Shown here piece after piece: positions 1-8,381 of a stretch of DNA of 64,000 bases (position 1 is its first letter; each line of letters begins with the position of its first letter). The position numbers were made by a program, and so were the translations under genes. Origin of the DNA: an uncultured Pseudomonadales bacterium (GTDB lineage Bacteria > Pseudomonadota > Gammaproteobacteria > Pseudomonadales > Azotimanducaceae); NCBI GenBank assembly GCA_958296405.1, contig OY282519.1, forward strand, positions 2,650,132 through 2,714,131. The letters are read 5' to 3'. The notes under the pieces were generated by a model, which saw only the letters and a program-made list of their open reading frames with translations, did no database searches and was not told the origin of the DNA.

Positions 1-805
1 TTGGCTTGTACCGATGGTTGAACGGCACGGGATTGGTCTTCTTCCACACCATAGTCCCCACCGAGTTAAACTTGTGGCGCGTCAGTATGTCGGTGTATTG
101 GCCGATCTGCGCCTGAGCGCAGAATATGACGGCCCATCCCCCTACCATTGGCAGTACACCGGCAGTCCATGCATCGGGGTCAACGGCCTTGTCCCACTCC
201 CCAAAATCTCCCTTGGGCATGATGAAGTCTGCGCCGTTGCTGCGCAGGCGGCGCGACACTTGGCTTTCGCAGACATAGGGGGTGCTGATTCCATAGGGCG
301 GATCCGTCAGCAATAGGTCAACCGACTTCTCCGCTAGTTTGGAAACGCCTGCCAATCCGTCCCCATGCCAAAACTCGTAGCCATCCCCATGCAACACCCT
401 TGGTCGCTTCGGCGCGTCGCGCTCGGCGGACATGAGCCGGTCAATTTCGCTGCGTACCTCATCGACCTTGACAGTTGAGGAGATGATTTCGGCGCTCTTG
501 GAAAGGAAGATGCCGCCCGGCAGCTCGAATGGCTCCGCTCCATCGATCCGCTGAGTCACCAAATGGACGGCCCATGCCCGCTTATGTTCACAGTAGGCTG
601 GCCGGGTGTGGGCGAGATGCCGTCTGTGAGACTCGAAGGTTTCGCCGATCCATTCGTTGGCTGCCGCTCGAATGCGGATTTCGTCGGCGGCTTCCAAAGC
701 CTCTTCTTTCGCGTCGTGAGATCCCAGAAGGTGATGGCTTGGCCGGCCAGTTTCCGGAAAGAGGTTGCCGATGGTGTGCTGCTGGGCGGGATGCTTGTTC
801 GTCAC
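1..805 (-). CDS. DNA (adenine/cytosine-N) methyltransferase, partial (C-terminus off the window)
   Basis: The reading frame is open from a GTG at 805 to the left edge of the window, so the C-terminus is missing. The key signal is the catalytic motif TDPPYG (Asp at about residue 168), typical of N6-adenine or N4-cytosine methyltransferases, followed by a fold-consistent stretch ending in MVWKKTNPVPF. The preceding segment (GDGYEFWHGDGLAGVSKL) looks like the start of an N6_N4_Mtase domain. About 130 residues before that may belong to a ParB-like or recognition part. No ATG lies upstream in frame. The GTG overlaps the TGA of a tiny upstream reading frame as GTGA, which suggests translational coupling, but the start is uncertain. 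It lies downstream of fbiC on the same strand. No restriction partner is visible within the window. Confidence 0.75.
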   Translation of the reverse strand, partial: MTNKHPAQQHTIGNLFPETGRPSHHLLGSHDAKEEALEAADEIRIRAAANEWIGETFESHRRHLAHTRPAYCEHKRAWAVHLVTQRIDGAEPFELPGGIFLSKSAEIISSTVKVDEVRSEIDRLMSAERDAPKRPRVLHGDGYEFWHGDGLAGVSKLAEKSVDLLLTDPPYGISTPYVCESQVSRRLRSNGADFIMPKGDFGEWDKAVDPDAWTAGVLPMVGGWAVIFCAQAQIGQYTDILTRHKFNSVGTMVWKKTNPVPFNHRYKP

Positions 806-864
806 GTCGACTGGCTCAATGTGTCGGCCTTGGTTTTGGCGGGCAATGTGCCTGGCTCCTTCAT
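802..864 (-). CDS. possible 20-aa coupled leader ORF before the methyltransferase
   Basis: This is a short ATG-initiated frame beginning MKEPGTLPAKTK, whose TGA overlaps the proposed GTG start of the methyltransferase. Its own ATG overlaps, in the form ATGA, the stop of an even shorter 14-codon frame at 861-905. Such a chain could couple translation into the methyltransferase gene. It could equally be chance in a region where the true start of the methyltransferase is unclear. No protein family is recognised. Confidence 0.25.
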   Translation of the reverse strand: MKEPGTLPAKTKADTLSQST

Positions 865-937
865 GATGGGTTCGGCAGGCGCTTTTGACGCCCGCTTGTC
901 AACATTCTGCTCTCATTCCCATGTCTTCCTAGCCGCA

Positions 938-3403
938 TTACCCCACGTTCACCGCGGCGATCTCGTTCTTCACCAGTTCCCGCGTTCGCTTGCGCTCGTA
1001 CTTGCGCGCGGGGGTGTTGATGATGTCGACGAGGTCTTCGGCGCTCAGGCCGCGCTCGATGGCGGTGGCGTCCGCATCTTGGTAGGCTGTGGTGCGTTGG
1101 CGCGGCACGCGGCCGGCGGCTTCGATGAGCTCGCGCATGCGTTGGGGCGTCGTCTCTTGGCCGTGGCTGGCGCCGGCGGCGCGGGTGATGCTCTCGTTCA
1201 TCAACGTGCCGCCCAAGTCATTGCAGCCGGCGTTCAGCGCGGCCAGCACCCCTTCGTGGCCCATCTTCACCCAGCTTGCTTGAATGTTGGTGATGTGCGG
1301 GTGCAGGGCGAGCCGTGCCACGGAATGCACCAGAATCGCTTCCCGGAAGGTTGGCCCGCGCCGCGCCTTGCCCTTGAGGTAGAGCGGCGCTTCCATGTGG
1401 ACGAAGGGCAGGGGAACGAACTCGGTGAAGCCGCCGGTGCGCTTTTGCAGTTCGCGCACGCGCATGAAGTGGCGCGCCCAGTGCTTCGGCTGATCGACGT
1501 GGCCGTACATGATGGTCGCCGTCGTCTTGAAGCCCACGCCGTGGGCCGTCTCCATCACTTCGAGCCACTGCGCGGTGTTGATCTTGTCTGGGCAGATCAC
1601 GGCGCGCACTTCGTCGTCGAGAATCTCGGCCGCGGTGCCGGGCAGGGTGTCTAACCCGGCGTCCTTAAGCTGGGTCAGGTAGTCCCCCAAGGTCAGGTTG
1701 GAGGTGGCGGCGCCCTGCCACACCTCCAGCGGGGAGAACGCATGCACATGCATCTCCGGCACCGCTTCCTTCACCGCGCGCACGATGTCCAGATAGGTTT
1801 GCCCGGTGTACTCCGGATGAATGCCGCCCTGCATGCACACTTCCGTGCCGCCCCGGCGCCATGCTTCCGCCACGCGCCGCTGAATCTCTTCGTGGCTCAG
1901 GTCGTAGGGGCGCCCGCGCAGGTTCTCCGCCAACTTGCCCTTGGAGAACGCGCAGAACTGGCACTTGAAGTAGCAAATGTTGGTGTAGTTGATGTTGCGG
2001 TTCACCACGAAGCTCACAACGTCGCCATTCACCGCTTGGCGCAGGGCGTTCGCCGCTTGGGCGACCGCGTTGAAATCGTCCCCGCGGGCGCGAATGAGGC
2101 GCACGATGTCCGCTTCCTCCAAGTCCGCACCGTCCTGCGCCCGCTGCAGGATGTTCGCCACGTCCGGCGAAACCCGCTGCGGCGGTTGGTGAACGCGCTG
2201 CAAGGCAGCGTCCGGCGGCGGCGTCTCCTCGCCGGGAGACCAACCGTCGGTGCGCGGCAGCCCCTCGCCGTCCGTGAGGTCCAACAGCCGTTGCCGCAGC
2301 CCGGCGTCCAGCCAGCGTTCGGGGCGCTGCAAGAAGGGTGGATAGATGGTGAGCCGCTCGTGAAGGTGCTTGCCGGCAAGCGCCGTTTCGCGCCGCAGGT
2401 CCTCAAGATGCGGCCACGGCGCTTCGGGATTGACGAAGTCTGGCGTCAATGGCGAAACGCCGCCCCAGTCGTCGATGCCGGCGGCCACGATTTGCGGCAG
2501 CACGCCGGGGCTCAGGTTCGGCGGCGCTTGCACGCTCATGGCGGAGCCGAACAGGATGCGCGCCACGGCGATGGTCCACAGCAGCTCGTTCAAGTCTGGC
2601 TCTGGCGCCGAGCGCATCTTCGTGCCCGGCTTGGCGCGGAAGTTCTGCACGATGATCTCTTGGATGTGGCCGTGTTCCTCATGCACATCCCGGATCGCAA
2701 GCAGGGATTCGATGCGCTCGCGGCGCGTTTCGCCGATGCCGATCAAAATGCCCGTGGTGAACGGGACACCTGCCTTCCCCGCGTCCCGCAGCGTCTGCAG
2801 GCGCACCGCCGGCACCTTGTCCGGCGAGCCGTAGTGCGGCATGCCCTTTTGCGTCAGCCGCTCGGACGCGGATTCCAGCATGATGCCCATGGACGCCGCC
2901 GTCGGCCGCAGCGCGTCGATATCCGCCGGCGTCATGTTGCCGGGGTTCAGATGCGGCAGCAGGCCGGTCTCGTCAAGCACCGCCCGCGCGGCTTGGCCGA
3001 GGTAGTCCAAGGTTGTCTCGCAGCCCATCGCCGCCAACGCCTCCCGGGCGGCGCGATAGCGCAGCTCGGGCTTCTCGCCCAGCGTGAAGAGCGCTTCTTT
3101 GCAGCCGAGCGCCGCGCCTTGGCGCGCCACGTCCAGCACGGCGTCGAGGGACATGTAGGGAGCTTCGATGCGCTTCGGCGTTTGCGCGAACGTGCAGTAA
3201 TGGCAGACGTCCCGGCACAGGTGCGTGAGGGGGATGAACACCTTGCGCGAGTAGGTGATGGCGTTCTGAAAGCCACGGTCTCGCAGTTCGCCGGCAACTG
3301 TGGCCAGCGCCGCCGTGTCCTCGTAGCCTGCCAAGGCCAAGGCTTGGGCATGGGTGGGCAAATCGCCGGCCAGCGCGGCCTTCAGGGCGTCGTTGGAATG
3401 CAT
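938..3403 (-). CDS. fbiC: FO synthase, CofG-CofH fusion (FbiC)
   Basis: This bifunctional radical-SAM enzyme makes the deazaflavin chromophore FO of coenzyme F420 from tyrosine and 5-amino-6-ribitylamino-uracil. The 821-residue protein has two complete halves. The CofG half carries CRDVCHYC (Cys63, Cys67, Cys70) and the CofH half carries CYFKCQFC (about Cys477, 481, 484). Both are CxxxCxxC ligands for 4Fe-4S clusters. Length and domain order match actinobacterial FbiC, whereas archaea and cyanobacteria encode CofG and CofH separately. The chosen ATG (MHSNDALKAAL) follows a G-rich ribosome-binding stretch. A GTG 57 bases further upstream would run into cofC. It is the last gene of the F420 operon, about 22 bases after cofC. 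Confidence 0.95.
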   Translation of the reverse strand: MHSNDALKAALAGDLPTHAQALALAGYEDTAALATVAGELRDRGFQNAITYSRKVFIPLTHLCRDVCHYCTFAQTPKRIEAPYMSLDAVLDVARQGAALGCKEALFTLGEKPELRYRAAREALAAMGCETTLDYLGQAARAVLDETGLLPHLNPGNMTPADIDALRPTAASMGIMLESASERLTQKGMPHYGSPDKVPAVRLQTLRDAGKAGVPFTTGILIGIGETRRERIESLLAIRDVHEEHGHIQEIIVQNFRAKPGTKMRSAPEPDLNELLWTIAVARILFGSAMSVQAPPNLSPGVLPQIVAAGIDDWGGVSPLTPDFVNPEAPWPHLEDLRRETALAGKHLHERLTIYPPFLQRPERWLDAGLRQRLLDLTDGEGLPRTDGWSPGEETPPPDAALQRVHQPPQRVSPDVANILQRAQDGADLEEADIVRLIRARGDDFNAVAQAANALRQAVNGDVVSFVVNRNINYTNICYFKCQFCAFSKGKLAENLRGRPYDLSHEEIQRRVAEAWRRGGTEVCMQGGIHPEYTGQTYLDIVRAVKEAVPEMHVHAFSPLEVWQGAATSNLTLGDYLTQLKDAGLDTLPGTAAEILDDEVRAVICPDKINTAQWLEVMETAHGVGFKTTATIMYGHVDQPKHWARHFMRVRELQKRTGGFTEFVPLPFVHMEAPLYLKGKARRGPTFREAILVHSVARLALHPHITNIQASWVKMGHEGVLAALNAGCNDLGGTLMNESITRAAGASHGQETTPQRMRELIEAAGRVPRQRTTAYQDADATAIERGLSAEDLVDIINTPARKYERKRTRELVKNEIAAVNVG

Positions 3404-3425
3404 GGCTTCCCCCAAGGAGCGAATC

Positions 3426-4097
3426 TCAATTATGCGTCTCAACCAGCCTTGAAGCCACACCGTGCGCGTTGAGGTAGCGCCAAGCCTCCGTGTCGCTTGG
3501 GGAACTGGCGAAGTCTCGCAGCGCGTCGATGGTGTCGATGTCTAGGCCAAGGCCGGGTCGGCGCACGATGCGCGGCTCGATGCCGGCGGCGCGAGCGAAG
3601 GCCTGATGTGGCGCGAAGCTGGTGCCGTCGAACTGGTAGCGCATGGCGTTGGGCGGCGTCGCCACGATGCAGTTGGTGCCGATGTCGTGGCGGTCTGGCG
3701 CCAAGGTCACATGTTCGTGGCCTTGGAGCGCCGCTTCGATGTCGGCGCTCGTCACAGCGGGCAGGTCCGCATGGATAATCATCGTTCCCGCGCCGCCGCA
3801 CGCTGCCACGAAGGCGCCCGCTTCGGTGACGGCGCCGGTCAAACTCGATGCCGTTTCTGCCACGAAGGTGGCGCCGAACTGCTCGGCGAGCTCACGGGCG
3901 ACGCCGGAGCGAGACACGATGGCGATGCCGGCGAGCGGTGCGTTCGAGAGCGCTTCCAGCACGCCCCGCGCCATCGCCAGCATCAGCCCAGCGCGCTCGG
4001 CTGCGCTCAGGTGTGGGGCCAAACGGCCCTTGGCGCCTTGGGTGCCCTTGAACGGCAGCACGGCCCAGATGCCTTCGGGCACCGCGTCCGTCGCCAT
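3426..4097 (-). CDS. cofC: 2-phospholactate/phosphoenolpyruvate guanylyltransferase (CofC/FbiD)
   Basis: CofC activates a three-carbon phospho-acid with GTP to supply the side chain that CofD joins to FO. The 223-residue protein shows the nucleotidyltransferase signatures of the family: LPFKGTQGAKGRLAP near the N-terminus, IIHADLPAVTSADI around residues 107-120, and the GTNCIVATPP loop. Its ATG shares one base with the cofD stop (TGATG), indicating translational coupling. Which donor is used (2-phospholactate, phosphoenolpyruvate or 3-phosphoglycerate) cannot be read from the sequence. Proteobacterial homologues can differ in this respect. Confidence 0.92.
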   Translation of the reverse strand: MATDAVPEGIWAVLPFKGTQGAKGRLAPHLSAAERAGLMLAMARGVLEALSNAPLAGIAIVSRSGVARELAEQFGATFVAETASSLTGAVTEAGAFVAACGGAGTMIIHADLPAVTSADIEAALQGHEHVTLAPDRHDIGTNCIVATPPNAMRYQFDGTSFAPHQAFARAAGIEPRIVRRPGLGLDIDTIDALRDFASSPSDTEAWRYLNAHGVASRLVETHN

Positions 4098-5059
4098 CAG
4101 CCGCGCCCCGTGGCAACGCCCTTGCGCAAGGAGGCGGCGAAATCGAGCGTCGTTCGCGCGAGTTCCGCGCGGTCGTCGAGGCTCTGCATCACTGTCTGCG
4201 CCACCCGCGTGGCCAGCCCAAGGCGCCGCACCGCGTCGGCTGCCGAGGCATCTTGTTCGTCCACGATGAAGCCGTCGAGGATGTCGCCATAGTGCTCGGC
4301 GATTGCTTCGGCGGTGGTCGGAATGGCCAGTTCGCGCATCATCTTTGCCGTCGGCCCCTTGATCGCACGGCCGCCGACGATGGGCGAGACGGCGACGATG
4401 GGCGCCCCGCAGGCGCGCAGCAGCTCGCGCAGCCCCGGCACGCTCAAGATCGGGTCGATGGACACGAACGGGTTGGATGGGCAGATGACGATGGCGTCCG
4501 GCGCCGGGTCCAAAGCCGCCTCGATGCGTGGATTGACGCGGGCGGTCTCGCTGCCGGCAAAGGCAAAGCCTGTCACCGGTGGGGCGCAGCGGTCGCGCAC
4601 GAAGTAGTGTTGAAACGCCAGCGGCCCCGTTGGCGTTTGCACCACCGTGCGCACCGGGTCGTCGGACATGGGCAGCACGGTGTTGGCGGCTCCAAGCCGC
4701 TCGGCGATGGCCGCGGTGGCAGCCGTGAGGGTCGCGCCGCCGGCGAGCAGGTGCTTGCGCATGACATGCAGCGCCAAATCCTTGTCGCCGAGCTGGAACC
4801 AAGTCTCTCCGCCGAGTTCCTCCAACGCCGCCATGAACTGCCAAGTCTCCCCGCGGCGGCCCCAGCCGGCGGCGAGTCCCGCTTCGCCGGCGAGCGTGTA
4901 GACGAGGGTGTCGATGTCTGGCGAGATGTGCAGGCCGAGGTGCTCGAAATCGTCCCCGGTGTTCACGATGAATGCAGTGTCTTGCGCTGGCAGGGCTTTG
5001 GCGAAGCCGAGCGCGAGCTTGGCGCCGCCGATGCCGCCGGTGAGGGCGACCACCTTCAT
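4097..5059 (-). CDS. cofD: 2-phospho-L-lactate transferase (CofD/FbiA)
   Basis: CofD transfers the phospho-acid moiety from the CofC product to FO, giving (dehydro)F420-0. The 320-residue protein begins [20 protein letters not shown], the glycine-rich nucleotide/FO-binding start of the family. It continues with NTGDDFEHLGLHISPD and the CPSNPFVSIDPIL segment, both characteristic of CofD. The start overlaps the cofE stop by four bases (ATGA), and the stop overlaps the cofC start by one base. Length is normal for the family. Confidence 0.95.
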   Translation of the reverse strand: MKVVALTGGIGGAKLALGFAKALPAQDTAFIVNTGDDFEHLGLHISPDIDTLVYTLAGEAGLAAGWGRRGETWQFMAALEELGGETWFQLGDKDLALHVMRKHLLAGGATLTAATAAIAERLGAANTVLPMSDDPVRTVVQTPTGPLAFQHYFVRDRCAPPVTGFAFAGSETARVNPRIEAALDPAPDAIVICPSNPFVSIDPILSVPGLRELLRACGAPIVAVSPIVGGRAIKGPTAKMMRELAIPTTAEAIAEHYGDILDGFIVDEQDASAADAVRRLGLATRVAQTVMQSLDDRAELARTTLDFAASLRKGVATGRG

Positions 5060-5838
5060 CGGAATAGGTCTTCCTCGAGGGGGCGCAGCAAGGATGCCGC
5101 TGGCTCGTCCCCTTCATGGCTGGCGACGCCCTTGACCAGTGCGGCGGGGGTACCTTCCGTCGTCTCGCCCATCGCCAAGGTCGCCAACGCGGCGATGCTG
5201 TCCGCGCGGTTGATGAGGGTCACGTTCATCTCGCGCCCAAACAGGTCTCTGCCGCCGCGGCGGTCGTCCAACCCCTGAATCCCGGCCGCGCCAATGGCGA
5301 TGCCCACGGTGCCTAGGCGCCAAGGGCGGTTGGCGCTGTCGGTGATGATGAGGCCGATTTGGCGCCCGCTGGAACGCCCGATGGCGTCCCGCAGGCGGGC
5401 TGCGGAGGCGTCTGGGTCTTCCGGCAACAGCAGCGCTGCTTCGCCCGCCGCGCCGTCGCCGTGCTCGATGTTGGATTGATCGATGCCGGCGTGGGCGCCG
5501 ACGATGCCCAAGCGATGCCGCACGATGAGCACCCCCGGTTTCTTGCGCACGACGTCGGTGGATTCATCCAATATCAATTGCACTAGGCGCGGGTCTTTGT
5601 CTGTCTCGTCAGCAAGCGCTGTGGCTGCCGCCGATGGCGTGACATCGCTCAAGCGCACCAAGCGTCCCTCTGCCTTGGAAACGATCTTCTGCGCCACGGC
5701 CAGCACATCGCCGGCCTCAAGCGCGAGCCCTTGCCTAGCGATTGCTGCGAGCAGCAGGGCGGGAAGATCGGCCCCGGCCTGCACCATCGGCAAGCCGTGG
5801 ATGGCGGTGGCGCTGAGCGTCTTTGCGGCGATGGTCAG
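5056..5838 (-). CDS. cofE: F420-0:gamma-glutamyl ligase (CofE)
   Basis: CofE adds glutamate residues to F420-0, using GTP. Recognisable segments are [32 protein letters not shown], the SNIEHGDG loop and [19 protein letters not shown], all in CofE order. The protein is stand-alone; the C-terminal nitroreductase-like domain found in mycobacterial FbiB is absent. The first ATG (5787) would cut into the conserved N-terminal strand ([11 protein letters not shown]). The proposed start is therefore a CTG at 5838 that overlaps the npdG TGA as CTGA, giving 260 residues, the usual size. This unusual start is inference. Confidence 0.9.
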   Translation of the reverse strand: MTIAAKTLSATAIHGLPMVQAGADLPALLLAAIARQGLALEAGDVLAVAQKIVSKAEGRLVRLSDVTPSAAATALADETDKDPRLVQLILDESTDVVRKKPGVLIVRHRLGIVGAHAGIDQSNIEHGDGAAGEAALLLPEDPDASAARLRDAIGRSSGRQIGLIITDSANRPWRLGTVGIAIGAAGIQGLDDRRGGRDLFGREMNVTLINRADSIAALATLAMGETTEGTPAALVKGVASHEGDEPAASLLRPLEEDLFR

Positions 5839-6500
5839 TGGTCCGACTGCCCGATGATTTTGATGCCGGAGTGGGAGATGCCGTGGCGCCGGTTGATTTG
5901 GATGAGCACGCTGGTGAGCGCTTCCGCGGCGGCGGCGTTGTCGATGGGGCCGGCGTGCCAACCAGTGAGCCCGGCTTCGCCGATCAGCTCAATCACCTTG
6001 TCCCGCGCTGCGCGCTTGTTGCCGGCGACCAGCACGTCGCATTCGATGTCCACATCTTCGACCAAGAGGTGCGCCGCGATGTTCTGAAACGCGGACACCA
6101 CCATCACCTCTTCGCCGAGGAAATCTTGCGCGCGCTTGCCGGCCGAGCCTTCGGCAGGCAGCTGCACGGTGCCGACGCGCGGCGGCACCAACGGAGCGGT
6201 CACGTCGATGAGTATCTTGCCGGCGAGCCCGTCCTTCACCGTCTCGAGCGTGGAAAGCTGGTGCTCGGCGGGCACGGTGAGCACGACGATCTCTCCGCTC
6301 TGGGCGGCTGCCACGTTTTCCATGGCTTCGGCCGGTGTCTCGGGGCTCACGGCGGCGAGATTGGCCACCGCCGCCTGCGCCTTGGCCAATGTTCGGGAGC
6401 CGATGATGATGGCGTGGCCGGCCTTCGCCCAGCGCATGGCCAAGCCCGTGCCAAGGTCTCCAGTGCCGCCAAGAATGGCGATGGTCTCTCTGCCGGCCAT
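5835..6500 (-). CDS. npdG: F420H2:NADP+ oxidoreductase (NpdG/Fno)
   Basis: This enzyme moves hydride between NADPH and F420, linking the cofactor to central metabolism. The 221-residue protein opens with AILGGTGDLGTGLAMRWAKA, the glycine-rich dinucleotide fold of the NpdG family, followed by IIIGSRTLAKAQ, which suits NADP(H). It continues with VVLTVPAEHQ, and VSAFQNIAA in the substrate region. It is the first gene of the leftward F420 operon, preceded by a G-rich ribosome-binding site, and it overlaps cofE. In a bacterium with no visible methanogenic role, it most likely reduces F420 at the expense of NADPH. Confidence 0.92.
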   Translation of the reverse strand: MAGRETIAILGGTGDLGTGLAMRWAKAGHAIIIGSRTLAKAQAAVANLAAVSPETPAEAMENVAAAQSGEIVVLTVPAEHQLSTLETVKDGLAGKILIDVTAPLVPPRVGTVQLPAEGSAGKRAQDFLGEEVMVVSAFQNIAAHLLVEDVDIECDVLVAGNKRAARDKVIELIGEAGLTGWHAGPIDNAAAAEALTSVLIQINRRHGISHSGIKIIGQSDH

Positions 6501-6624
6501 CGGCAGCCCCCCAAGAAAAAGCGGCGATTATAGCCGCCGCCGGGCGCGATCGGTGGGCGCTGCCTGTCGCTCGGCGCCCGCCATGCTGTACCTTACGCGC
6601 CTCAACTTGCGGAGAGGATGCACC
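6501..6624. promoter_or_regulatory. divergent intergenic region between the F420 operon and the LLM gene
   Basis: These 124 bases separate npdG (leftward) from the LLM oxidoreductase (rightward) and must hold both promoters. GGAGAGG at 6611-6617 is a good ribosome-binding site for the ATG at 6625. An AT-richer patch near 6520-6536 (AAGAAAAAG, GATTATAG) could hold a leftward promoter, but I cannot fix clean -35/-10 pairs. Confidence 0.4.
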
Positions 6625-7536
6625 ATGCGAATTGGCCTCATGCTGGGCGCGGACGGCGCCAGCGCCACCATCGACGACATCGTCGCCACGGCGCAGGACG
6701 CCGAAGGACGGGGCTTTGCAACGCTCTGGATGGCGAACATCTTTTCGTTCGATGCCATCTCCACGCTCTCCATCGTGGGCCGGGAGACGCAGCGTCTCGG
6801 GCTTGGCACAGCGGTGACGCCGACGTATCCGCGCCATCCCACCGCCATCGCGCAACAGGCGTTGACGGCCGCCGCAGCCACCGGCAACCGCTTCACTTTG
6901 GGCATCGGCCTGTCCCACAAAATCGTCATTGAAGACATGCTCGGCCTTTCCTATGCGCAGCCGGCGCGCCACATGCGCGAGTACCTCTCCGTGCTGATGC
7001 CGGCGCTGCGCGGGGAGGCCGTGAACTTCGACGGCGAGCTTTACCAAGTGCATAACCTCGCCCTCACCGTGAGCGGCGCCGAGCCACCGCCGGTGGTGGT
7101 GGCGGCCCTCGGGCCAATGATGCTGCGGATCGCCGGCGAACTCGCGGATGGCACAAACACATGGATGGTGGGCCCGAAGACGATGGAACAGCACATCGTC
7201 AAGCGCATCAGCGCGGCCGCGGCGGCTGCCGGCAGGGAGGCGCCGCGGGTGGTCGGTGGCCTGCCCATCGCGCTCACCACGAAGCCGGATGCGGCGCGTG
7301 AGACCATCGCCCGCAACCTCACCATCTATGGCCAGTTGCCGTCTTACCGCGCCATGTTGGACCGCGAAGGCGCGGCCGGGCCGGCGGACATCGCCGCGGT
7401 GGGCGACGAGAACGCGCTGCGCAGCGCGATCGAACGTTTCCGCAGCGCCGGCGTCACGGATTTCAACGCCGCGGTGATGAACGTCGAGGATGGCGGCTAC
7501 CAGCGCACCGTCGAGTTCTTGGCGGAATTGACATGA
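6625..7536 (+). CDS. LLM-class F420-dependent oxidoreductase (TIGR03564-like)
   Basis: This luciferase-like (TIM-barrel) flavin/F420 oxidoreductase has 303 residues. Diagnostic stretches are MRIGLMLGADGAS, the GLGTAVTPTYPRHPTAIAQQA segment, TLGIGLSHKIVIEDM and YAQPARHMREYLSVLMP. These resemble the actinobacterial MSMEG_4879-like group of F420-dependent enzymes. The substrate is unknown. Direct head-to-head placement with the F420 operon supports use of F420H2. The start has a strong ribosome-binding site. The upstream in-frame extension is out of family and was not used. Confidence 0.88.
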   Translation: MRIGLMLGADGASATIDDIVATAQDAEGRGFATLWMANIFSFDAISTLSIVGRETQRLGLGTAVTPTYPRHPTAIAQQALTAAAATGNRFTLGIGLSHKIVIEDMLGLSYAQPARHMREYLSVLMPALRGEAVNFDGELYQVHNLALTVSGAEPPPVVVAALGPMMLRIAGELADGTNTWMVGPKTMEQHIVKRISAAAAAAGREAPRVVGGLPIALTTKPDAARETIARNLTIYGQLPSYRAMLDREGAAGPADIAAVGDENALRSAIERFRSAGVTDFNAAVMNVEDGGYQRTVEFLAELT

Positions 7537-7588
7537 GCGCGGCAACGGTTCGCCGGGCCGCCGCGGCGCCGGGTCGCGGAGCGGGCCG

Positions 7589-8353
7589 ATGAGGGACCTC
7601 ACGGGCAAAGTGGCTTGGATCACCGGCGCCGGCACGGGCATTGGCGCTGGCGCCGCAGTGTCGCTGGCGCAGCTGGGCATGCGGGTGGTGCTGTCTGGAC
7701 GGCGGCGTGACAAGCTCGACGCCGTGGCAGCGCAAATCGGCGCCGCGGCTGTGGTCGAACCCCTCGACGTCGCCGATCGCGACGCGGTGTTCAGGGTGGC
7801 CGAGCGCATCGATGCTGAGGTGGGGCCCATCGACACCGCGGTGCTGAGCGCCGGCATCAACGTGAAGCGCCGCAACTGGCACAACGTCTCCTTGGACGAC
7901 TGGGACCGCGTCATCCGCATAGACCTTGATGGTGCCTTCTACTGCGCCAAAGCGGTGTTGCCGGGGATGATCGAGCGCGGCAGCGGCCTGATCGTCAACA
8001 TCTCGTCATGGGCCGGGCGGCATGTGAGCATGGTGACGGGCCCGGCCTACAACGCGGCCAAGCACGCGATGAACGCCATGAACGAATCGCTGAACATGGA
8101 GGCTGGGCGCCACGGCGTGCGCGCCTGCGCGATCTGCCCCGGCGAAGTGGCCACGCCCATCTTGGACAATCGGCCGATTCCGGTGACGGACGAAGACCGC
8201 GGGCGCATGGTGCAGTCTGAGGACTGCGGCGACATCGTCGCATTCTTGGCGCGCCTGCCGGCGCATGTGTGCATCAACGAACTGACGGTGAGCCCGACTT
8301 GGAACCGCGGCTACGTGGCGCAAGCGGCGCAGTTGTTGGATCGGGCGCCGTGA
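7589..8353 (+). CDS. short-chain dehydrogenase/reductase (classical SDR)
   Basis: This is a 254-residue NAD(P)-dependent oxidoreductase. It has the cofactor motif TGAGTGIG near the N-terminus, the catalytic serine in IVNISSWAG, and the YNAAK tyrosine-lysine pair. SGRRRDKLD after the second strand suggests NADP preference. It follows the LLM gene by 52 bases on the same strand, so the two may act on a common substrate. The substrate is not predictable. The start has a G-rich upstream site. Confidence 0.88.
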   Translation: MRDLTGKVAWITGAGTGIGAGAAVSLAQLGMRVVLSGRRRDKLDAVAAQIGAAAVVEPLDVADRDAVFRVAERIDAEVGPIDTAVLSAGINVKRRNWHNVSLDDWDRVIRIDLDGAFYCAKAVLPGMIERGSGLIVNISSWAGRHVSMVTGPAYNAAKHAMNAMNESLNMEAGRHGVRACAICPGEVATPILDNRPIPVTDEDRGRMVQSEDCGDIVAFLARLPAHVCINELTVSPTWNRGYVAQAAQLLDRAP

Positions 8354-8381
8354 CGCCTCACGCCTTCATTCCCTTGGGCCT

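Noticed and set aside
563-3472. Long plus-strand frames opposite fbiC (563-1654 and 1742-3472)
   Set aside because: They are GC-driven shadows of fbiC. Their translations are arginine/histidine/alanine-rich without domains, while the minus strand encodes two complete radical-SAM halves.
7532-7591. Small ATGA-linked frame between the LLM and SDR genes
   Set aside because: The 19-codon translation is alanine/arginine-rich low complexity. It is likely a chance overlap of stop and start codons in GC-rich DNA.
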